Below, one piece after another: positions 57,272 to 64,000 of a stretch of 64,000 bases of DNA. This DNA is from Nissolia schottii (Eukaryota; Streptophyta; Magnoliopsida; Fabales; Fabaceae). The translations under genes and the position numbers were made by a program. The DNA lies in assembly GCA_003254905.1 (NCBI GenBank), contig QANU01007451.1, positions 230,148 to 294,147 of the forward strand, read 5' to 3'. The number at the start of each line of letters is the position of its first letter. The first letter of the stretch is position 1. The notes under the pieces were generated by a model. That model was not told the origin of the DNA. It ran no database searches and worked only from the letters and a program-made list of their open reading frames with translations.

Positions 57272-58920
57272 AATGGGGATCCACAAGCTTTCAAATAAGA
57301 TGAAACAACTAATGGTGATGGTGCTCCACATTTCGAAGGACATATAGCTTGACTTAACTAAATTCTCCTCATCAACTGTATGAATCCAAGATTTGTCATT
57401 AGTACTCCAAGCCGGGGGGGGGGGGAATAAACCCATGATCTTGTTATTGATGGTGGCAGGAAGAACTTAGCTATTCTGTTGGCATCCCAGTTCTTAGAAA
57501 AAATCCAAAAAATCATTCACGATAGCTTCTTTATTAGTCAGTGAAAGTGAGCAAAGAGGGTGATCTTGAAGAAGCCCTGCATTAATAGGGACCCAACAAT
57601 GGTCCCAAAATCTAATATTATTGTCATTACCAATCCTCCCAATCATATTCTCCCGAAGACACTCCCAGTTTTCATAGATACCTTTCTAGAGGTTAGTGTC
57701 AAAAGCATGTCACTAGACATTAGGGCAGTCAAAATGAGGTTGACCTGCGAACTCAGCCCATAAACTCGGTTAAATGGACGGACTTTACATGCAAAAAATA
57801 GATCCGTGAAAATTTGAAAAAAAAAATGGTCCGACCCGTTTAGGCTTGCGAGCTAAACGGGCCAGCCCGGCGGGTTCACGGGCTAGCCCGTGAGCTCGTG
57901 ATTATTTTTTAATATTTTTTTATAAAAAATACCAAAATATTAAAAGTTTCATTTTGGACTTTAAATTTTATTTTGGAATTTAAGAGTTTAGAGTTTAACT
58001 ATATGAACTTATAATTGGGCATGTTTAACTATTTGTTATGCTTAAGTACTTAACTATATTTATATTGTTATAAAACTGAAGTGTTATGACATAGATATTG
58101 ATAAATTTTGAATTCTATTCCTTCAATGAGTGTCTACGCCCTACAAGTTGATATATACTTTCAAACCTTGTTTATTATTGATTAATCTACGAGAAAGTGT
58201 TCCAATTGTGTTTTTGATCAATAACATAACAGTGCTCACATTAATGTTATATGCCGTCATTTAATTACTGAGAGTTGTATTAATTCATGAATCGATTTCA
58301 AATAGCATTTGATAGCATTTGATATCTTTCAAGCAAGATAGTTGAAGGAACAAAAAAGATAATATATTCTCGCAATCAATTATTTAAACTATTTCTTTCC
58401 AATTAATTAATAGATAGACGATAAAAAATAGCTAAAAATGACCACGTAAACTTATTCATAATTTTGTATTTAAATCATAAAAAATAGACCAAAATTTTAA
58501 CTTTTTTTAAAAAGAATAAACGGGTTGGCTCGTTTAAGCCCGCGGACTGACCATAAATGAATCGAATCCTAAAAATAGGCATAATTTTGTCCCAGCCCGT
58601 TTAGGACTGCAGACCCAAATGGGTCGAGCCTTAATGGGCTGAACCTAAACGGGTCAGACTGACCCATTTGACACCCCCTTCTAGACATGGGGAATAAGGT
58701 CATTGGCACATTTATATTTAGAAATGAGGTCCTGTACTCATAAATCATCTTTCTTATTAATAAGGCTCCACCCAACTTTCATCATAAAATATGAGTTCAT
58801 CAATCTAGAGTGCTGCCAGTTACCATAAGCGTAGCATCCTCAATAACATCCATTCTACTTGTATCAGAATCTTAAAATATGATTGATAAAATTCATATAA
58901 TGTGGCTTGATACAAGGAGC
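57272..58920 (-). pseudogene. LINE ORF2 C-terminal part, interrupted by a hAT element
   Basis: The - strand reads KVGWSLINKKDD and DLISKYKCANDLIPHV at 58770-58690. After the hAT insertion it reads GIYENWECLRENMIG, GNDNNIRFWDHCWVPINAGLL and LTNKEAIVNDFLDFF. This GN...FWDxW pattern is standard in plant L1-type LINEs between the RT and zf-RVT domains. Stops and a G run at 57414-57424 break it. Confidence 0.7.
57721..58680. mobile_element. hAT-type non-autonomous element (960 bp)
   Basis: The ends TAGGGCAGTCAAAATG and (inverted) AAGGGGGTGTCAAATG are flanked by the perfect 8 bp duplication CTAGACAT (57713-57720 and 58681-58688). The first 100 bp closely match the MITE at 520-760 (GGTTAAATGGACGGACTTTACATGCAAAAAATAG-type stretch). 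There is no transposase, and the insertion interrupts a LINE. Confidence 0.9.
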
Positions 58921-59450
58921 ATTACATTTTATGACCCAAATAATAAGCCCAAATAATAACATAGAGGTAGTCCTCCCTTTCATCCATTTTATGTCACTTT
59001 CAGTTTTTAAAAACATTAAAACTTAATATATCTACACAACAACAAAAAAAATTAAGGTATCTAGACTAATGTATTTGTGTTCAAATATTTTTTAATGTAC
59101 CTAAAAAGTAAAAATAATAGTTCCAATTTCTCATGCCATGCGAGTCGATGGTTTACTAATTTAGTCCTTCCACCTTATGATACACAAAATGAAAAATAGT
59201 TACAAATTACAATTTGGATGTACATTATTTATTGTTTCTTTGAAATACAGAATTGAATAGTTAAATGTTAAAGTGATGGAACTTCAACCTATACGTATGT
59301 TGTGGGTACATGAAATAAATAGATTAGTCCAGATTAAAGTTTCTTGCACACAACAAAGATTTTTACTATAATGTCATTGTTTCCAAAAATATATTACTAA
59401 AACATCACTATTTCAAAATATATTACAAAATTACACTTGTTTTACATAGT
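58921..59450. other. AT-rich spacer
   Basis: No coding motif or clear repeat is seen. Confidence 0.4.
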
Positions 59451-59504
59451 GTGGCTGGCGAGTCCGCATGATAGGGCCACATAAGACTTGTCAAATCGGT
59501 TGGC

Positions 59505-59690
59505 GATTTTGGTTAAAATTCACTAATGCATTTGACGTTTTTGGGTTAAAATCGTCAACTCACTTGACGAATTTGGCATAAAATCACCAATTCACTTAAC
59601 GTTTTGGCTTAAAATTGTCAATTCTCTTGGTGACTTTGGCTTAAAATCGCCAACTCTATTGGCATTTTGCTAGTTAAAATGCCAAAGAAA
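59505..59690 (+). repeat. degenerate 31 bp tandem repeat
   Basis: Five to six units of 31-32 bp follow the pattern TTGGCTTAAAATCGYCAAYTC followed by CTTGRYG. Unit starts lie near 59508, 59540, 59571, 59602 and 59634. It may be subterminal DNA of the Mutator-like relic to the right. Confidence 0.75.
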
Positions 59691-60095
59691 GAACCAACTT
59701 AAACTGTAAATCGCCCATGGATTTAGCATTTTAAATGGAAAATCGTCAAAACAAATACAACTTTCAACCTGTAAATGCCTACAAATTTGACAATCATATT
59801 AAAAATAAAATTGAAAAATCTTACATTTAAAATTGGAGTTAGGCCAATTTGGACCTGGACTAATTTGGACGTGGACCAATTTGGTCCTTAACTCAATAGG
59901 GACCAAATTAGTCATTGCCAAAAAATGACATGTTCACGAATAACATAAAATTGCATATATTAAAAATTCATAGGTTAAAAGTACATTGCATAAAATTAAA
60001 ATTAAACTTAAAAATAACAAATTCACTAGTAAAAAAACCAAATTAAATTAAAGGTAGCAAAGTCACTAATGGTGGTGAGTATTAGAGCGTGGCGG

Positions 60096-60261
60096 TAGGG
60101 GTGAACATGGGTTGGGTTCAACCCGCCGATCTGACCCAACCAAACCCCAAGTGGGTCGGGTTGGATAGGGTCGACGGGTCGAATCCAACTGATCTGCCAT
60201 ATATGCAGGTCAAGTCTTGGATCCAAACTCATAAACTCGACCCGACCCGACGATCCGAATA

Positions 60262-60343
<82 letters not shown>

Positions 60344-61115
60344 ATATTCTGATTTCTCTCCCCCTTACCACACGTCCTCACCCACAGGCCACATTGCCAC
60401 AGCACCTATTCTTCTCTTCCTCTTCCACTCTTCCTCCTACCATTCTTCGTCTTCCTCCTACCACAGCACCACCGCACCACCATTTTCCCCACCATGCACC
60501 ATCGTCCATCCTCCATTTCCTTCCTTCCTCTCCAACTCTCGAGCTCCATCTCCAGCCACCACTCCGTCGATTGGTTTCTTTCTCTCTGTCCGGAGTTGAA
60601 CTCGACCACTGTGCCTTTGCTCTCTGTTTACATCTTAGAAGGTTTGATTTGATTTTCCCTAATTTTAACCCTAATTTAGATTTTTTTCCCCTAATTTTAA
60701 CCCTGATTTGTTGTTCTTCTTCTTTTTCAATGTTCCTTGATTTCAATGTTCTATCTCCCTGATTTGATTTTTGATTTGATTTTGCTCTATCTCGCTGATT
60801 TTGCTCATTCTTTTTTATTTGATTTTGCTCCATCTCCCTGATTTTGTGCCACCATCCTTTTTGATTTGCTCCTCTCTTGTTCTTCCACTTTAAAATGGAT
60901 TTTTTTTTTAAAAAATGGAATTTTTTATTAAAAAAATTAGATTTAAAAAAAAAGGGCGAGTCACCCGCAACCCTCCTAACCCAACCTGACCCAGGCGGGT
61001 GGCGGGTACCCATCATAAAAAGAATTTTTTTACCCGACCCGACCTACCCGCTTGTAGGTGGGTCGGGTCTAGAACATGATCGGGTCCGACCCGACCCAAC
61101 CCATGTTCACCCCTA
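60096..61115. mobile_element. hAT-type non-autonomous element (1020 bp)
   Basis: Inverted ends TAGGGGTGAACATGGGTTGG are nearly perfect over 20 bp or more and are rich in GGGTCGGGT words. The flanks CGTGGCGG and CGTGGTAA agree at 5 of 8 positions, the rest being transitions. The interior carries an ATT microsatellite and a CT-rich stretch with Pro/His/Ser frames but no transposase. It sits at the 3' end of the plant-mobile-domain gene. Confidence 0.82.
60261..60343. repeat. (ATT)27 microsatellite
   Basis: A long uninterrupted ATT run inside the hAT-type element. Confidence 0.97.
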
Positions 61116-61139
61116 CGTGGTAATCTGGGATGAAGGTCA

Positions 61140-63289
61140 AATGAAGTGTCAGGCTGTGATGGATAAGTATATGGGAGCAGGTAAGGATATGATGGTGGTG
61201 GGTAAGTATGTGGATGGGGTGTGTAAAATGTGGTAGTGGTGGTGAGTAAGGGTATGATGGTGGTGGGTAAAGGTACAGAGGATATGGATATCCATAATGA
61301 TATGATAATGCATAGTAATGTGGTGGTGGAGGAGGATAAGGAGCGAGTGATGGCTGAGATGGTGGGATAGCAACATTAGGATTAGTTGTGGTAGTGACCT
61401 CATGCTGAGTAGTTTGGTGGCTTGAAGACTCAAATGTTTCAGTATTATGAACTCATCTCCGTCCATATACTAACCCAATTCTCCTTCGACGTCGTGTCCT
61501 AAAGCCTTGGTTATCGCCATCAGGTGGCGGTGGAATGTTAGACATAGAACGAGGAGCTACTTGAAGTTTCTCCCTTGAAATTCGATCATGCTCTTGTAAT
61601 AAAGATAGGATATTCTCATCAAATATTCAAAGCTTCTCCATGTTAAATGCTGAGTAAGGATTAGTAGACCAAGGATGTTGTTCCGCAATGTCAGCCTAAC
61701 TAGTAGAGATACCAATAATTATAATCAATAATACAAAATAAGTTTAAAAATGAAAATAATTGACATAAAACTTACAACTCCAAGAGTCGCTAAAGTGCGA
61801 GAAATTCAACATTGAGTTATATCATTTCATGTATTCTGAACGTATAGTAAGAGATGTAGAAAATGTCCTTTGACTAACAATTCTTGTCCTACAATCATCC
61901 CAGTAGGCAATATATTATCTATGCACATCCGACAAATATTGGTCTGTTTTTCCTTGTAAAGTAATATTATGCAAATGATCAAGCTGATGTGGCCTCCCTG
62001 ACATAAGTTGATCCATACCAAACTGACACAAGACTCTATCAAGTTGGTGTCACTCAATGATGAAAAAATATATCAAAGGGATCACTACTCGCCTTATGTC
62101 TTCCCCTGCCATGCAAAACACAGGAAGTTCTGCCAATATCTCTTTAGTATGGCTGTCATACAATCTAAGAAAAAATAAATAAAGTTAGTAAATATATATA
62201 TATATACACACACACAAAATGAGGAATAAAAAATATAAATATTTAAATAATTACCTCATTTTCCTTCAAGTTATCGAAGCAATGACAATAATACTGAAGA
62301 TAGTGCAGTGGAGAATTTGATAAAATGTTATGGTTATGCAACCTAATTAAATTTAAATGCAAAACATGAGTAAATCATAAAACGTATATTGAATGTGCAA
62401 TTTGATAAAAATAGATAAATAAAACTTACTAAAATTCCAATGGACGAAAATGTGCACGATCAAGTACATACTAGTTCCAAGTTGCTTCATCAGTGGGGTC
62501 GGTAAGTGAAGGGACAAGATGAGGAAATTTATGTCAAACCCAAAACTGGAGAATATTGCAAGAGCCTCCAATGCCATGCAAGTCATAATCAGTAGCCTTG
62601 CAAAACTCCCTATACAAATAAGTTAAGGTTGCAGATCTCCAACTATATGTCCCAACAATGGCAAAGTCCTCTAATAGAGGGAGGAACATAAAATGGACAA
62701 ATGCCCCTAAATGATTTGGAAACAACGTGCCTCCAATGAAATGAAGTAAGTATGTTCATCCATACTGCTAGACCAAAGCATCATCAACATTGTCATCGGG
62801 TTCATTATAAAGCAATTCAATTAGTCATGACAAACAAATACGTGATCCAAAATGTACTGGTGGACGCGCGCCTAGTAATTGTTAACATATATCCAGCCAA
62901 TGATCATCATGAGTTCGGCCAATTACAATATGATCATCAATAGGAAGCCTTAAAATAATACTAATGCCTTCCAATGTCATGTTACCATCCCAAGTAAGCA
63001 TATGAAATGTATGCGTTTCAGGGCGCCATCTCTCCACCAGTGTTGTGATCAAATGGTGATCAATAGTGCAAAATCGCAAATGAACAATCCCTACAAAACC
63101 AGCCTGCTCTAAATATGGAATGATACAATATGGAGGGTCTTGATGTTTTTCTAAGTGTTTCCTAGCGTGTACACACCTAATACGTAATATCCGATCACGA
63201 GCCCTATTCTAAATATGTTGTGACACATGACAATGTTGTAACTCAAGAACTAAAGAGTCATTCGGACCAGGGTTTACATAGTAAGTCAT
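61140..63289 (-). pseudogene. plant mobile domain (PMD/MAIN-like) gene, nonsense-riddled
   Basis: From an ATG at 63289 one frame runs to a donor site at 62429. It reads CIIPYLEQAGFVGIVHL, LVERWRPETHTFHM, PPVHFGSRI, NEPDDNVDDALV, TYLLHFIGGTLFPNH, FVHFMFLPLLEDF and ATDYDLHGIGGSC, the plant mobile domain also seen in PP7 long-form homologues. Further exons follow: about 62350-62258 (HYLQYYCHCFDNLKE) and 62165-61815 (LAELPVFCMAGEDIRRVV, HQLDRVLCQFGMDQL). The C-terminus is Tyr/Pro/His-rich, cut by the hAT element. In-frame stops (for example 63211-63209) occur at codons that are usually Trp, Arg or Gln. PMD proteins are linked to transposon silencing and are often carried by Mutator-like and gypsy elements. 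Confidence 0.82.
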
Positions 63290-63573
63290 CTAATATGTTG
63301 TAGTATTAAACATATAAAAATCATAATTCATCACTAAAATAATCAAAATCACATTAACAATCCTTACATCATAAGATCCTTCAAATAAAATACATTACAT
63401 GTCTTTAAACAAAATAACAGAAACACATTAAAGGTCCAACCCTAAAATTTAGCATAATTACAATTAATGTCCTAAAATAAACACATCAAATATCTTCAAA
63501 CAAAACAATACATAAACACAATTGAAGGTACTCTAACAAAAGTTCAACCAAAACATCAAAATTTCAATATAGT

Positions 63574-64000
63574 TCAACTCAATGGTCCATCACCATCATT
63601 CATTGAGGCTTGGCAATGACAACTATTATGTCCAGTCTGTTTGCACCATGAATAATGTTGCTTCGGGCCTTTCTCAACCCAATCCATATCATTTCTAATT
63701 ATGGTTGACTTAGGGCATCCTTTATCTCTACATAATCTTGGATCAAGCACTAATGTTCCTGGTGGCCACCATGGTTCATCCTTAATGGGCTCCCACTGAG
63801 CTTCATAAGCTTGATATACACTTTCATTTCTATAAACATTATGCACATATTGATAAGGGTCAATGGCCTTAGAAGAACATGTTATCAATACATGAGAGTA
63901 AGGAAAGTGCAATGCCTGAAACATACCACAGTCACACTAACCTTCTTGAAGGCTTAAAATGTGTTTTTTACCACTTTCGTGTTTGAGGGTTGAATGCTTC
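63574..64000 (-). pseudogene. Mutator-like transposase C-terminus (SWIM finger)
   Basis: The - strand reads KHESGKKHILSLQEG, a TAG stop (63939-63937), then CDCGMFQALHFPYSHV, VHNVYRNESVYQAYE, WPPGTLVLDP and ending near WCKQTGHNSCHC. This is the SWIM zinc finger and tail of MuDR-type transposases. The third zinc ligand Cys is Tyr (FPYSH). The catalytic DDE part is off the right edge. It is co-oriented with, and 285 bp upstream of, the plant-mobile-domain gene, suggesting both belong to one element. Confidence 0.8.

Noticed and set aside
60089..61016. Frames of 87-212 codons within the 60-61 kb element
   Set aside because: One is an isoleucine run from the ATT microsatellite. The others are CT-rich low complexity inside a hAT-type element with no domain.
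61149..61466. 105-codon His/Leu-rich - strand frame
   Set aside because: It is the wrong frame of the Tyr/Pro-rich tail of the plant-mobile-domain gene.

Overview
This is plant nuclear DNA, from a eudicot and probably a legume such as soybean or a close relative. The support is AT-rich DNA, GT-AG introns, plant-specific gene families (chloroplast ACHT thioredoxin, clade-B PP2C, plant DDB2, SUN-domain protein, plant mobile domain) and dense nested LTR retrotransposons. The species assignment is an inference; nothing here proves it.

Three apparently intact protein genes can be assembled exon by exon. (1) DDB2, the UV-damaged-DNA-binding WD40 protein: + strand, 11 exons from 2877 to 19819, 562 codons. 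(2) An ACHT4-type chloroplast thioredoxin: - strand, 4 exons, 36475 to 34302, 288 codons. (3) An AP2C1-type protein phosphatase 2C with a MAPK-docking motif: - strand, 4 exons, 49964 to 48115, 378 codons. All junctions keep frame with GT-AG splice sites. Between the last two lies a 5'-truncated, frame-damaged SUN-domain pseudogene (about 37565-40841, +).

The rest is mostly mobile DNA. DDB2 introns 8 and 10 hold about 11.8 kb of transposons in Russian-doll order. Intron 8 has a gag-pol-less LTR element (6360-11053) that itself contains a 3.2 kb solo LTR (7365-10572). Intron 10 has a reverse-oriented chromodomain Ty3/gypsy element (11764-18840). Its polymerase gene is split by a solo LTR (14522-14967), and its 5' LTR is split by a Mutator-like element that captured a host gene fragment (17485-18735). 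Target-site duplications (TSDs) are visible for every one of these insertions.

Downstream of DDB2 (20.6-31.9 kb) are a truncated gypsy 3' end, then a reverse-oriented Ty1/copia element split by a second complete gypsy element (23809-29336, TSD GATTC). That gypsy element belongs to the same family as the solo LTR in DDB2 intron 10. From 32 to 35 kb come a relic of a tandem-repeat-bearing LTR element and hAT-type non-autonomous elements.

The right third (41-64 kb) is gene-poor: a CACTA-type terminus, two LINE types in pieces, satellite-like repeats, and four hAT-type elements window-wide with matching TIRs (three with exact or near-exact 8 bp TSDs). At the right edge is a decayed Mutator-like transposase C-terminus followed by a plant-mobile-domain gene. 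Its premature stops are nearly all explicable by single C-to-T changes, the mark of methylated silent DNA.

No tRNA, rRNA, CRISPR or bacterial-type feature is seen. I found no clearly new biological system. The strongest second-look items are the gene-capturing Mutator element, the LTR-internal acidic ORF, and the transposase plus plant-mobile-domain pair.
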